The notes below the pieces were generated by a model. The model searched no databases, was not told the DNA's origin, and saw only the letters and a list, made by a program, of their open reading frames with translations. Position numbers and translations under genes: made by a program. This document shows positions 21,144-33,115 of a DNA stretch of 64,000 nucleotides, piece after piece. Position 1 is the first letter of the stretch. Each line of letters opens with the position of its first letter. Source of the DNA: Myrica gale (lineage: Eukaryota; Streptophyta; Magnoliopsida; Fagales; Myricaceae); NCBI GenBank assembly GCA_963930655.1, contig OZ005617.1, positions 19,022,068 to 19,086,067 of the forward strand, in the 5' to 3' direction.

Positions 21144-22420
21144 GTGAAACCTTTGTTTTCCATATAGTTTCACACGTATGAGATGAAGATGACCATAATC
21201 TTATTGGGTCATATTATCTGTGCAAATAGTTTGTAATTGTGAGACCGAATTGACTAGCCAACAGTAATATTTATGTTATAGTTTTCTTCATATTCTTTAA
21301 ACTTTGATTTCACGCAACAATCACTTTCAATTAATTTTAGGCAACTTAGAAAAAAAAATTAATTTTAGGCAAGCAAGATTGGAGGGTCTAGATTGGCGTA
21401 CGACGCAAGGTGAAAGGTGGAAGATCTGAAAGTATTTCCTCAAATAAAGTTGTTTCCTTTTATATTGTCGTGGCTTTTCCAGCCTCTGATTTATTGCCGA
21501 TCTTTTCTGGCTTTTCAGTGTGCTTTGCAATGTCTAAGTTGTTGGAGCTTCGCTTTTATTATTAGCTTGTATAAATCTAAGTAGGTTTCATCTATTGTTA
21601 CTGGCTACAGTTCTCCTCTATTTAGTAAATTTTCTGATCTTTTTAAGAATTATACTAACTTTCTTTTACAGAGATAAGTTAGGTCATATGTACGTTAAGT
21701 TTATTCTTATATGTTCTAACTTTTCTCTCTTTTGTATTGCTTTGCATTAATGAAATGCTTTATTGAGGAAAAAAATCAAAGAAAATGGTTATCATTTGAA
21801 TCTAATCACATCAAGAGAATAGAAATCAAAGGACGAGAGTGAGGCATAACATGAACCCGACTCTACAAAGGATGAAATGGCAGGAAGCTTGCAGGCAGAG
21901 GTTATAAACAGTAGTCTCAATGTCCGTGAAACTATCACGCTGTCTCGGATTTGTGTGGTCAGGATGCCTGGGGCTTTGAGATTGGAACGGGGCCCAGCTC
22001 TGACTACTGTTAGCTAATAAAGACTATTAAAGAAATAGTAAAATCCAAGTGAAGTAGCATTTTAAATTGAAAGAAAAAAGGTTGTTTTGCAGTAGATGGT
22101 TGTATAGTAAAGATAGTGTTTTTTTTTGTTAAACTAGGAAAAATATAGTTGTCTGCTGGACTGTTGTCCTGACTTTGATATATTTTTTAATTTTCTTCCC
22201 ACTTCCTTCTGGTCTCGTGATATTTTTATTAGCAATTTGACGATGAGAAACAAAAAAAATGACGAGAATCTAGAGCCTTTAGAGAGGAGAATTAGACAAA
22301 CCTCTCATTTACTGACGCTGCCTCAAAAATCCAAACGCAAACATAAATGAGAAGGAATGAAAGAGACTGGGTGATGACAACTTCCATGTACCTTCTCATG
22401 TAAGTTTCGTTTGTTTCTGT
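21144..22420. other. Intergenic DNA upstream of the DUF863 gene
   Basis: At 21420-21780 a T-rich stretch ending GAGGAAAAAAATC resembles a LINE or retroposon 3' tail, but no coding sequence or target duplication was found. The rest is AT-rich and probably holds the promoter of the following gene. Confidence 0.35.
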
Positions 22421-22439
22421 GGAGAAAAGTCTCTATCCG

Positions 22440-22472
<33 letters not shown>

Positions 22473-24212
22473 AATCTTCCTAGAGAGAATGGCACAGCGG
22501 ATTGGAATCCCCATTCATCTGCTTTTAACGCCTTCCGAGCAAAAACGTTGTTGGGAAAAAGAATTTTCTTGAGCTCTATTGCGTTGCTGTCCTTTGCTAC
22601 CCGATTCATGTGGGTTTCTTTTGGTTGGGCATGTTGTGTTGCACAGCTACTCATGAGTTGAGGAACCAGAAAATCCGTGATGCGTTTTCTAACAAGATGT
22701 GGCAGAGAGTACTTTTCATTTGTTGAGGTAACTTTTTAAGGTTCTTTACGTTTGATGCTTGAAGATTAGATTTTTTTTGTCAATGCGTTTATCATAGAAC
22801 TTTCTTCTTCTCTTTAATCGTTGGCTCTTCCCCTCCCCCCCACCCTCCCTTAACATAAACGTTACAGTGGTTATGGACTATTGGATTCGATGGTTTTGAC
22901 TTTTGGGTTTTGTCAAGTTATCTTTCTTGTGTGAACACATTGTTAATATCAGGATGCTTTTGTTTGAACTTTGTGGAAGGGTTATTTTTTCTCTCCTGTT
23001 TTTTGTTTTTGTTAAATTCTGGAAGTGTCTGAATTTGTATACCCTTGGAATTCCTCTTATTGCGATAATTAATTGATACTCGTCTGTCATTTTTCCACCC
23101 TGTCTCCAATCATTTTGGATACATGAAAACATAATTGTTCTGAAACGGTGATTCGTTCAATGCTGGAGCAAAGACAATATTACCCAGTCCTGCTGTCCCT
23201 GAATTTGGATTATAGTACTTGCTTTTCGTCCACCTCTGCATTATTGAATTGAGTGTTTGGTCTGTGGGTGCGTCTGATTCTCATTGCATCAGATGAGTTT
23301 CAATTCATCTCATTGTACCAAGAATATTTGGAGTGCTCAATGATGGTGTAATTTCTCATCTTGCAGAGGTCTCAGATGTTTCCATATGGACTCCAATTTT
23401 CTTAAATGAGAAATTTTATTTTGTCCGTCCTAGAATGCATTTCTCGTTGTCTCCACTTCCTTCTGACATCAAACTATTTCACATTGATCCCTACTCTAAA
23501 TTCTAGTCACTGAACCGTAGTGAAATGTAGAGCTAGTCTCTATGTTCATATTCTCAAAAGCTTTTTTAAAGAGTTCTAAGGGTATTAGAAAGTTCTTTCA
23601 TGGAATTTAATGAATCCTTCGTTGACTTAAAGCTGTTTCTTAGCATCTTCAGGAGGGTTGCTTTAAGACAAGTTGTGCTTAGGAGATGCATGCAAGAGAA
23701 TTCTTTAGATATTCTTCTTTAAATAATGTGATTTTAAGACCATTGCTAAAATGTAAAAATTCTTTTCGTCTTCACAGCTCTTGAGTGATTATTTTGGAAC
23801 TTATAAATGAGTACTAAGAACTCTTCACTTCACTAATTGCCATACCAGCAACTCTGTTTTCACGGTTGCAGGCTGCTTAACATAAAAAGCACGTCAATCT
23901 TATCAGGGTTGAAGATGATCCAGTATTTGCCAATCACATGGGATTCATTTTTCCATATGGAACGGTGTTCTGCTATTTATTTTTCCTCCTCTCCCTCGTA
24001 TTAGTTTTTTTGTGTGTGCTAGTTTTCCTTATTCTTCCCTAAATTAACTAAACCCATGCTCCCTTCACATTGCAATGCCAATTGGGCTATCTTTTATTTT
24101 GTACACAGATCAACTAACGTTTTACTTGTCCTGTTGCAGGTTTCTTTACCTATCTGAGGGATTCCAAGTCAGTTGTACTTCATCATTTTGTTAAACTTGT
24201 TCTCTGTTGTTT
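22421..24212 (+). promoter_or_regulatory. 5' UTR region with intron(s) of the DUF863 gene
   Basis: A long CT microsatellite (22441-22471), typical of plant 5' leaders, is followed by a candidate donor GAG/GTAACT near 22727. A candidate acceptor TGTTGCAG lies near 24139, about 75 bp before the coding ATG. No coding frame lies between them. The leader exon boundaries are inferred from splice-site appearance only. Confidence 0.45.
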
Positions 24213-27200
24213 ATGGCACTGCTGGGAATGGGAACAAATATGCAGTGTAATGGCTATTTCCCAGCATACTACTCCGCAATGGATCTCAATATGTATACTA
24301 ATAGCAGCACAAGGCCCCTAAACAATGTTGGTAAGAGGTTGGAGCGTGCAGATCACTACTACGGTTTTTCATTACATTCATCTCTGGATCAGGTTTTAGG
24401 TTATGACATGCAAGTATTAAAGCAGACTATTCTCAAGCATGAAACCATGTTTAGGGATCAGGTAAGCTCTATCTCTTCTTCCAATGGTATAGCACCATTG
24501 TTCTTTATGGATCATGATTGCATTCCTTCTCTCTCCATTTTGTACTCATGTACTTCATGGAAGTAAGGAATTCCTATTTATGGTATTGAACATGTAAATG
24601 CTTTGGAATGATTTGTATCCAGATCCATGAGCTTCATCGCCTTTACAGAAAACAAAGGGAGTTGATGGATGAAATGAAGTCGAAGGAATTATATGGACAT
24701 AATTTAAACTTGGAGATATCACAGTCAAATTCTGTTTTTTCTCATTTATCAACTGAATATGCCCAGAAGACTTGGCATGCTCCTATTTTGCCTTTGGTAA
24801 ACCCTGCTTGTGGTGGAGAATCCATTTCAGATGCGAGACACATCCAATATCCTTCAAGTTCTGTTCAAGGGAAGAGTTTGGAATCATCTCCTTATGCTGC
24901 TCGAGTTGATTGTTGTTTAAAAGACTTTGAGGTGTTGGAATCCAAGTGCAAGAAAGTTGGTAAAAGAATATTGGATCTTCAACTTCCAGCTGATGTGTAC
25001 ATTGACAGTGAAGATGAGGAATCATATGAAAATAAAAATGTTCATGAAGTGCCTGATGTGTCAAACTATCCTTCAAAGATAATCACTCAGGTCATGTGCC
25101 AGGGTGATGTAAAACCATTTCATGCCAGCAATGTACTTAATGATTTCCATGAGGAAGCTTCCACCTCACTAAGGAAGAAATCCAGGGCTTTGGCCGACTT
25201 TAATCAGCCCATTAAGCCTGACGAGGTTGCTTCTATGTCTGATTTTGTTTGCCCTACCAGTTGCGGGGAGATCCCCTGCATTGATCTTTATCAGAGGACA
25301 AAACCAGCCTTCCCAATTTCGTCGGAGGAACTTTGTAAAAATACTCCGACCATATGGGATCTTGAATCTCCCTCAGATGGTGTACAGTCAGAGATGAATG
25401 GAAGAGAAAAGGGGCAACTACCCTATGGTGATGAAGCTGGTTAGAACTTATTTGCAAGATTGCATTAATTTAAGCCTCCAATTCTAATTCATATCAAGTC
25501 CGTATCTGTTTCTCTCATAACCATGCCTAGTATCTTTTAGATGGTTATCATTAGAACTGCTTATGTTATTATGTGTATGAACCTCTATCTCCCTGCAATT
25601 GTAGAAGTAATGTCAACTCTCTTGCTAACGGTTTTGATGCAGAAAAATTACCCATGCCGCCTGAATCATCACATGAGGAACATAGGCAAGCTCATCAACT
25701 CCCAACAGTTCAGATACTAAATGAGAGCTACCCAAAACCACAAAGTAAAAGAATGGGTTTCAGTTTCGGGAGCTTTGGAAGGAATCATGGTTCCCCCAAT
25801 GACAGCCAACCTGGACCCAGTGATTCCTCTTACATGTGCACTTCACATGAGCTTGTTCCTTGGGCTGATACGGAAATTTCTGGGTCATCTCTAGCTGTGT
25901 CTGGTAGAAAACCAGCACATGAGATGGTGCAAAACCCTATTTTGGTTTAAGCACTACCGTGTTTTAACACCTCTGCATCACTGTGTACAAGTTGTAAATC
26001 ATTAATTGGAAGGCCTGGGCTTTATGGAAACAGGTTTGATTCCTGCAAAAGTTTAAGATCCAGCACAAAGCGTGACAGAGTGAGTTTCCTTCAGGACAAC
26101 TTTTGCAAGGCTTACCAGTCAGACTCCAAGAGATCAAGGGGCCATCCACCAACCATCAGTTTTGATATTGTGAACAGTAATAACAACTGTGAGTTAGCAT
26201 CTGAACATGAGGGCCTTACAAACTATGTTCAGGGTTCCACAGATGTCAAGTCTTCTATGGACATAAACTTGAATTTTATGCCTGATTTCTGTTCTCCTGA
26301 TGTCAAAGTTTGTCAGAGTATCCAGAGTGCAGATGGAACAGAGAAGTTTGATGAATTAGCAGGGGGTTCACCTTTGCTCAATGCAAAGAGCGTACAAAAT
26401 GGGAGACTCCCTAAGGGACGTGAAGGTCCAACCCAGATGGAATTTGTCCTTTTAAAAGCTTATTCCGAATGTACTCCAGATGTTGTGTCAAAGAAACTTG
26501 AGGCAAGTGATTGCTCTAGTGCTAGAAGAATCCTTGGATTTGCCACGCTTAATATAACCTGTAATCAGAGTTCTTCTCATGGCTCCTCTTCTGGAGATGG
26601 AAATGTTGGGAACACCCGGAAAGACGAAGTACTTGACACACAGTTGACTTGTGATCCTATGCCTGACTCAGGAAAACGTCTAATTGCAGATCAGAATTGT
26701 ACCGAGAATGAAATTTATAAAATACATGGAGGTGAAGGTCAAGTTGACCTAAACACGTGCCTAAATGAGGATGAGTCTTTTCCGATGCACTCTTTTTCAA
26801 AAGAAAGTTATCTTCAGGCACCTGCAAGTCCAGAGAACAAGGAGCGTTCTGCACCCAGAGGAGAATCTGATGAGAACCAGCCTGCCACGGGTTTTCAAAC
26901 ATCAGGACATGAGGATGCGAATCTTCATGAGGAATTAGTAAGGATTGCAGCACATTTGCTAGTTTCCATTTCATCGTCGGTGGTTGAAGTCTGTATTAAA
27001 AAGACGACTTGCAACCTGTTCGGAGCTTCTTCAAGTGGGTCCCTGCACTGGTTTGCTGGCATAGTTTCTTCAGTGGCAGGTGATCCAGACAGCTCCTCTG
27101 GAGTAGTCTTAAGTGGTACAGATGCTGATCATCATGATGACTTTCTGCCTGACGAAATTGACTACTTTGAGGCCATGACATTGAAGCTTACTGAAACAAA

Positions 27201-27655
27201 ACTCGAAGAGTACTGTTGTAATAGTAATGTCCAAAAGGAAGAAGATCCGGGTGCCACGATTATTACCAAGTCAGCCGAGGAAGGGACGGACAAGGAGGGG
27301 AAAGCAGGTGCAGAAGGACTTTCAAAATGAAATCATACCGAGCCTTGCTTCTTTGTCAAGGTATGAAGTGACCGAGGATCTCCAAACAATAGGAGGGCTA
27401 ATGGAAGTGGCTGGTAGTCATTGGCAAATAGGTTTTTTCAGAAATGCAGGAAGAAGTGGGTTGGCAAGAGGAAGGAAACGGTCTTGTGTCTCTGCTTCCA
27501 GTGTTTTGGAGAACATGGTGTCCTCGCCCTTGAAGCAGCAGCTAACTGGAAACAGGGGATTGGGCATTGAGGAGAGAAGCCAAATAGACTGGGGAAAGAT
27601 AACTCGACGTCGCAGGGGGCAGAGATGTCCAGTCAGGAAACCTCGTTTATTATAG
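24213..27655 (+). pseudogene. DUF863-family protein gene, broken by one stop and one frameshift
   Basis: Exons 24213-24461, 24623-25439 and 25643-27655 (phase-0 and phase-1 GT..AG introns) encode roughly 1020 residues of a plant DUF863 protein of unknown function. Family blocks include the N-terminus from MGTNMQC (ATG at 24228 is an alternative start), KQTILKHETMFRDQ/IHELHRLYRKQRELMDE, RALADFNQPI, LHWFAGIVSS, DYFEAMTLKLTETKLEEY and PSLASLSRYEVTEDLQTIGG. Two lesions are seen. TAA at 25948-25950 lies inside an otherwise open exon (QNPILV, stop, ALPCFNTSAS). A 1-nt frame change at about 27235-27280 leaves the conserved GRTRRGKQVQKDFQ block in another frame. Splice sites look intact, so decay is recent or the lesions are assembly errors. 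Confidence 0.7.
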
Positions 27656-28357
27656 ACCAAGTACAGTAAGGGTGTATGTGTTGTGAATTCCCTTTCGAGC
27701 GTTGGTAGAGGGAGAAGAAGGAAGAGAAAGAAGTACAGTAAGGGTGATTTCCAAGAGTCTGCTTCTATGGTTTTTGGATGAGGGGTTTTGTGGATCATTG
27801 GGCTTTATGTAAAAATATTTTGTGAGCAATGTTTCTATTCAACTACATTACAGTTGCATAAGAAAAGATCCCACGACTCTGCCTATGCTTGTTTGAGCCT
27901 ACTCAGGACGAAATTTGATCCCCTAAAGGAAAAGTGCTCCATAGCTCTAGCTACTCGTGAAATGCCTAGTTTTCTTTGGACATCTTGGCCAAGCAGATAT
28001 GCCTAATGGAATTATTTGTGATAGAAAGAAGACTGCAATCTCGTTGAGAAGTTGGTTATTGACCACATTGTGAGAAACTCAGGAAAGAGCGCCACTGAAC
28101 TCAACAAATGGCAACCAGTAGAGGCCGAAATAGTGATGCTTTAGGTTACTGCTAGCTTAAATTGTAAAGCTTTCTATATGCTATCTGCTAAAAACTGGTC
28201 TCGCATCTAGTTTGTATATGCATAGAAGATGAGGCTGAGTTCACGGAGTTTTAAAAGAACAACGTAGTAAAACACAAGCATCCCCGACTGCTATGTTCCA
28301 GTTGAGTTGAGGTCTTTTTGTTCTCTATACTTCCATATAAGAATCTAAAAGGTCAAT
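27656..28357. other. 3' region of the DUF863 gene and intergenic DNA
   Basis: Presumed 3' UTR (to about 27850), then intergenic sequence without a recognisable gene. Confidence 0.45.
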
Positions 28358-28540
28358 GGGGATGTTTGTTTGTCAAAATATTGAGGAATATTCTCAAAAT
28401 TTTGGGAATCTTTACTTTATTGAGATTTATTGGGGTTTGTGAAAGGTGAAGTGTGTAGGTGTAAAAGTTAAAAATTTTAGAGTTTGTTTGGTTTGTCCGA
28501 TTTGTTGAGACCCCAAATATTTGGGGTCTCAAACATGCCC
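28358..28540. mobile_element. Tourist-like (PIF/Harbinger) MITE, 183 bp
   Basis: Ends GGGGATGTTTG and CAAACATGCCC (10 of 11 inverted match), flanked by AAT on both sides (28355-28357 and 28541-28543). AT-rich with no coding frame. Confidence 0.6.
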
Positions 28541-28592
28541 AATATTTCCCCTGCGAGTACATCCGATAGCCAAACAAGAAGTGGGGAAAAGA

Positions 28593-29159
28593 AGTGCGTG
28601 CTTATCCCCGGAGGCTAGATTGGAGTGTTTTCGGCAGAATAGGAGATATTTTTTCTAGGTTATGTTCGTTTTGAGAAAAAATATAAGATTTTAGAGTAGT
28701 TGTGAATTTTTATGTTGAATAGTGTTTTATTGGTGTTTGTGTAAAGGAGAGAGAGAAATGATTTGATGTAATTGTTTAATAAAAAGTATTGAAGTTATGT
28801 GAAAAAATATAGAGAGAAAATTTATGTTGAATAAAAAATTAAAAAATTGTTGGAGATTGTGTAAAATGTATTGGTTTTTGTGTTTGAATTCTCAATATGT
28901 TCGGTGGTAGATTTGTGAATATACTTAGAATCCTAAAAAAAGTGTGAAAACGAACATATCCCTAGTGTTCCTTATTTTGCTTCTTGCTCTTTGCGCACTT
29001 CCTTGATCGTTGGGCTGCCTCCAGGATTGATTCTGGAGGCCACCCCGTTGTTCATGAGCTATTTCCGGATCTTGTTTGGATCTATGCTGAGATTGATCTC
29101 CTTGGTTTCTCTTTTGTTTCTCAATAAAGGTAGAGTAATCTTTGATAATTAAAAAAAAA
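28593..29159 (+). mobile_element. Small retroposon with A-tail and target duplication
   Basis: The sequence AGTGGGGAAAAGA occurs directly before (28580-28592) and directly after (29161-29173) this segment. The right end is a run of A residues (29150-29160) downstream of CTCAATAAAGG. About 260 bp of retroposed sequence remain once the MITE inside it (28658-28961) is discounted. It looks like a 5'-truncated LINE tail or processed transcript; the source was not recognised. Confidence 0.6.
28658..28961. mobile_element. PIF/Harbinger-like MITE, 304 bp, nested in the retroposon
   Basis: Ends GGTTATGTTCGTTTT and AAAACGAACATATCC (14 of 15 inverted match), with CTA on both sides (28655-28657 and 28962-28964). 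Confidence 0.65.
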
Positions 29160-29173
29160 AAGTGGGGAAAAGA

Positions 29174-29542
29174 GAGAGTATCCATCCAGTACTCCCGTGA
29201 CTTGTTTAATGGTCAAAGGAAAAAAATACCATTTGATTCTTCTGGGGAAGAACGTTTGTCTTTGGAAAGTGAAGAACAGAGCATATTTGCTTTGACTGAA
29301 ATGAAACATTATAAAACTAGACCAACGAAAATTATAAAGAAACACGCGACAACGAAGCCTTATAATACCTCTTCTTTTTTTAGCACTTCTTTGAGTGTAA
29401 CTCTTCCTAGTCCCCCTCCCCTGACTTCACACCCGCTCAACAGAGGAAAACAAAAAGAAGAAAGAGAGAAAAAAAAAATCCCAGTATGCGACATATACTT
29501 GCAATTGAATTGTGCGGTGGTCCATACAAAACCAATCGGCCA
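29174..29542. other. Intergenic DNA downstream of the FMO gene
   Basis: Purine-rich and AT-rich sequence, probably including the 3' UTR of the minus-strand FMO gene. No gene was seen. Confidence 0.45.
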
Positions 29543-32304
29543 TCACAGAGTAAAAGCTTCAGTTTGAAGTTGAGTGAAATGAGGACTTCGGAGAGCCTCT
29601 TGAAGCAGCTCATGATCATCCAACGAATCACGATATGTCTCCAAGTTGACATCAGCATTTATTAAGGCTGAAATGCAGAGCTGTTTCCTCCATTCTTCTA
29701 AGTGTGGGAATCCGACATGATCTCCATACCTATCACAATACTGCAAGAGAAAGCGAATAGGATTACATTACTTCTTGGAGTGCAAGACACTGTCTACTCT
29801 TTTTTGTAGAGTTTCCTTTGTCTGCCTATATAATCAGTTAAATAAAATCCATCATAAAATTACAAACGCGCGCACAATTCAGAACCTCCCCCCCCCCCCC
29901 ACCCCCCCACTTTCGAGGAAAGTGGGGAAGATGTTTAATTTTTACCTCAAATTCGGCAATATCGTGAGTATTACGCTTTGGAATGCCAGCAACTTCCCTA
30001 CAGTGATAGAACTCCTTAATAGACATCATCATGTCATCCCATGATGGCAATGTTCTTTTCCCTGACAACAGTTGAGCTATCCATTTCGCTTGTGACTCAA
30101 AGAAAGGGAACCCTATAATCTGCAGCAGCCAAAATAATCCTTTTCAAGGAATTGGTGTGTATGGCAAAACAGAATTATTATATATAATTCTAAATGCTTT
30201 AAGACGAATATCGTAAGGTGTTTGAAGTAATAAAGCTTAGATCTTTACCTTTCTAGGAAGGCCTACAAAGGAAAGAGAGGGAGCAAAAGAAGGAGGAAAG
30301 GTGTGCTCGTACAAAGGACCCACTCTATCATCATCCACAATAACTTTCCCTTTGGTGTCAAGAAATGGGAACGCATACGAATACCTACACATAGTCCACT
30401 CGGAACCATTATTATAACACATTGGATCGCACAAGCTTTTTATTTAATCAGCTCAGGGACAGAGTCAGATCAGTTCCCTGTTGTGGTGTCTTACCCTGTG
30501 CAGTACAAGATAGAATCGGCCATAACCCACGAGCCGTCTACAAATAGAACCCGTCCATCCTCATGAAGAGAGTCTATCTGTATGGTATCAATAAAATTAA
30601 GCTCTGTTTGTGAACATGTAAAATAATAATTAATCCGGTTAAAACAATTCATCTAGCTTTATTAACTAGGAAGAGTTTTTCCCGAGTGCATTGGAATAGA
30701 TAATACGGGTCTGAAAAATAGACTGTAGTAGTGAAAATTGGTTGTTTGTACTTTTCGTAGGTAAAAACTTGGAAGCAGGGAACGGAGACCTGTGGATGCA
30801 GATGCAAGTTCTCATGTTTGGAGATGACTTTTGATAGACCTTCAGTAATGGTAAGAGATTTGGCGCTGAGGTGGACTTCCTTTGCCACTTCTACAAGCTC
30901 CATTGATATATCCTGTCCACTCAAGGAATTCCCGACCACCACCACAACCTACAGAAATTATATGTTGTGGTCAGTTAACCCAGAAACGAATTGGAAACTG
31001 TTAGTGATTTAAAGTTCTAATGAGAAAGAAGATCAGCTTTTTGGGCATTTGCATTCTTAATAGTACTGATGTTTATTTTCTTTTGGAATGGCATTAGTGT
31101 CTTAAAAGTTGGAGAAACCAGAGATTGAGGAATGTAAGAAATGCCTCTTAAGCCTCCAACAAAGTCACTTGAGCCTTTCAAACAGTACTGTTAACGAATT
31201 CTGGATTACCTCATCGCGAAATGGCTCGGGAGCCCTGTAGATGTGACTATGCATATGTTTCCTTTTCCACGCTTCCATTCCTGACATCGATCAAGGACAT
31301 AAAAGGACATCGATCAAGGACATAAAAGCAAAGAGATCAATAATAAATTATTAATGATTATATAGAAGGCTAATGTTCCCTAGGGTATATTTGAGGGTGA
31401 AAATTTTGGGTATTGGGGTTTAAAAAATATTATAAAGTAAATAAATGTTATGAGAGTTGGTGAAAAAGTGAAGAGAGAAGATTTTTAATAAATATTATAA
31501 TAATAAAAAATTATGTGGTGAATTTTTTAGTAATAAATCTAAAATTTTGAACCTAATTAATAAGGGTCAAACACGCCCTTAGGTGTAGTTTTTTTCTTTC
31601 GACTATTCATAGACATGACATGGACGTACGTGAAGGATATTCATCAGCAGATCTTCTTTTCATGGGAGACTAACTTTGGAACTTTTTTGATTCATTGGTT
31701 TGCGTGTAAATGTGCTCCATGCAAAAGAGAGAGTATCACTTTCTTGCACACCTTGTATGGAAGGCAGTCTAGGTTGAGAGTAATGTCCAGTGGCCACAAC
31801 CACGGCGTCAAAGACTTCTTCAACCACCTTCTCCGTCTTCTTCTCTTTACTCCTGACAACCCATTTCAGATCTTTTCCAATGACTCCAGAATCCAACATC
31901 CCTGCATACTCCACCCTAGTGTTGAACCGTATCATCTCCCTTAACCCAAACCACTCACAAAAATCTTGAAGGTACAGAAAAAGTTCCCTATGGCCTGGGA
32001 ACCTTCTCGCGTCCCTATCTTTCTTTACCAAAAATGGAAAATCCGTGAACCCCATGATCTCCCTAGGAGATATGAGCCTCAAAGAGCCATAGATGCTACT
32101 GTGCACCTTTAGGAAAGTGTTCCTTCCTAGAGGATCCTCCCCCTCCACATTTGGATCATACAGCCATTGCCCACCCACATCGTGGTTTTGTTCCAATACC
32201 ACCACGCTGTGTCCTTCTTTTCTCAACTCCCTTGCCGCGACTAGCCCCGATGGTCCAGCCCCGATCACGCAAACATTTTTAGATTGGTTACCTTCAGAAA
32301 CCAT
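29543..32304 (-). CDS. Flavin-containing monooxygenase, FMO GS-OX-like
   Basis: Seven exons (minus): 32304-31752, 31280-31210, 30948-30790, 30577-30495, 30384-30249, 30119-29946, 29740-29543. All phases agree and all introns are GT..AG; the product is 457 aa, the usual size. Motifs: FAD-binding GAGPSG (15-20), FMO-type HSHIYRAPEPF (about 195), NADPH site VVGNSLSGQD (about 213) and YCTGY (286-290). The family oxygenates nucleophilic S or N atoms with FAD, NADPH and O2; the GS-OX clade is named for S-oxygenation of methylthioalkyl glucosinolates. Outside Brassicales the natural substrate is unknown. The ATG at 32304 sits in ACCGCCATGG, an excellent start context. Intron 1 holds a MITE; intron 6 holds a C13-A-C7 tract. 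Confidence 0.92.
31383..31578. mobile_element. Tourist-like MITE (196 bp) in intron 1 of the FMO gene
   Basis: Ends GGGTATATTTGA and TCAAACACGCCC with CTA (31380-31382) and TTA (31579-31581) flanks. The body matches the 63060-63256 element in the opposite orientation (AAAATTTTGGGTATTGGGGTTT versus AAACCCAATACCTAAAATTTT). Confidence 0.65.
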
Positions 32305-32422
32305 GGCGGTCCGCTCCACCAGGTCTTGGGATTTATCGGCTAGGGAGAGGGTTGAGGGCTTGGACCCCTTTGTTGAAAATGAATTTTGGAGGTATGGGAA
32401 ATGTGTGTAGGGGTGAGTAGGG

Positions 32423-32432
32423 GATTATATAG
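32423..32432 (-). promoter_or_regulatory. Candidate TATA box of the FMO gene
   Basis: CTATATAATC on the minus strand, about 120 bp upstream of the ATG at 32304; the spacing fits a leader of roughly 90 nt. Confidence 0.5.
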
Positions 32433-32802
32433 TTGGATTTTGTTCACGCAAACTAAGAGAAATCATAATAATTGTCGGAAATAGAGGGTTTGCTAGCCGG
32501 GAGACACACGTGACAGATTAAAATCAAGGTTTTGGGGATTTGTCGGCGTTGAACTAAAAGTTACGTCTGGAATGTCTAATTTGATACTTTTACTTTTTCA
32601 CTAAAGTCTCCTGAACTGTCGTTCTGATGATCTGCATGCATGGTCTGGACTGGGAGCAATTTCACAATTCCCTTCATAGGTGAAGGATTTTATGACCAAG
32701 ATGGTTTTGGCAGCTCAACTTCTATACTGCTGTGTTTGTATTGTATATACAGTACTGAACTCCATTAGAAGAGATTCATTCATGCATCTATAAATAAAAG
32801 AT

Positions 32803-33115
32803 AAAATATGTTATCTCTTATCAGAAAAATTGCTCTTATCCTAAAGCTATAAAACCAACTTTCTTAATTAGCTTCTGTTTCTTCATGTCTCTCTTCATCT
32901 TCAACACATTTCTGTTGCTGATCTGCATCATCTGTAAAATATGTTATCTCTTATCAGAATCTGCATCATCTCTAAAATATGTTATCTCTTATCAGAAAAA
33001 TTGCTCTTATCCTAAGCTATAAAACCAACTTTCTTAATTACCTTCAGTTTCTTCATGTTTCTCTTCATCTTCAAAAACATTTCTGTTGCTGATCTGCATT
33101 ATCTCTCGTATCTGT
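32803..33115. repeat. Imperfect tandem duplication, period 171 bp
   Basis: AAAATATGTTATCTCTTATC starts at 32803, 32937 and 32974. The long unit containing TATAAAACCAACTTTCTTAA occurs twice. No coding content. Confidence 0.8.

Noticed and set aside
24213-25444. Two or three separate genes in the DUF863 region, because the frames are split
   Set aside because: Splice phases and family motif order show a single gene; the splits are one intron pair plus the stop and frameshift.
29887-29908. Poly-C tract as a possible regulatory or G-quadruplex element
   Set aside because: It lies within FMO intron 6 and looks like a simple mononucleotide run (C13-A-C7) without further structure.
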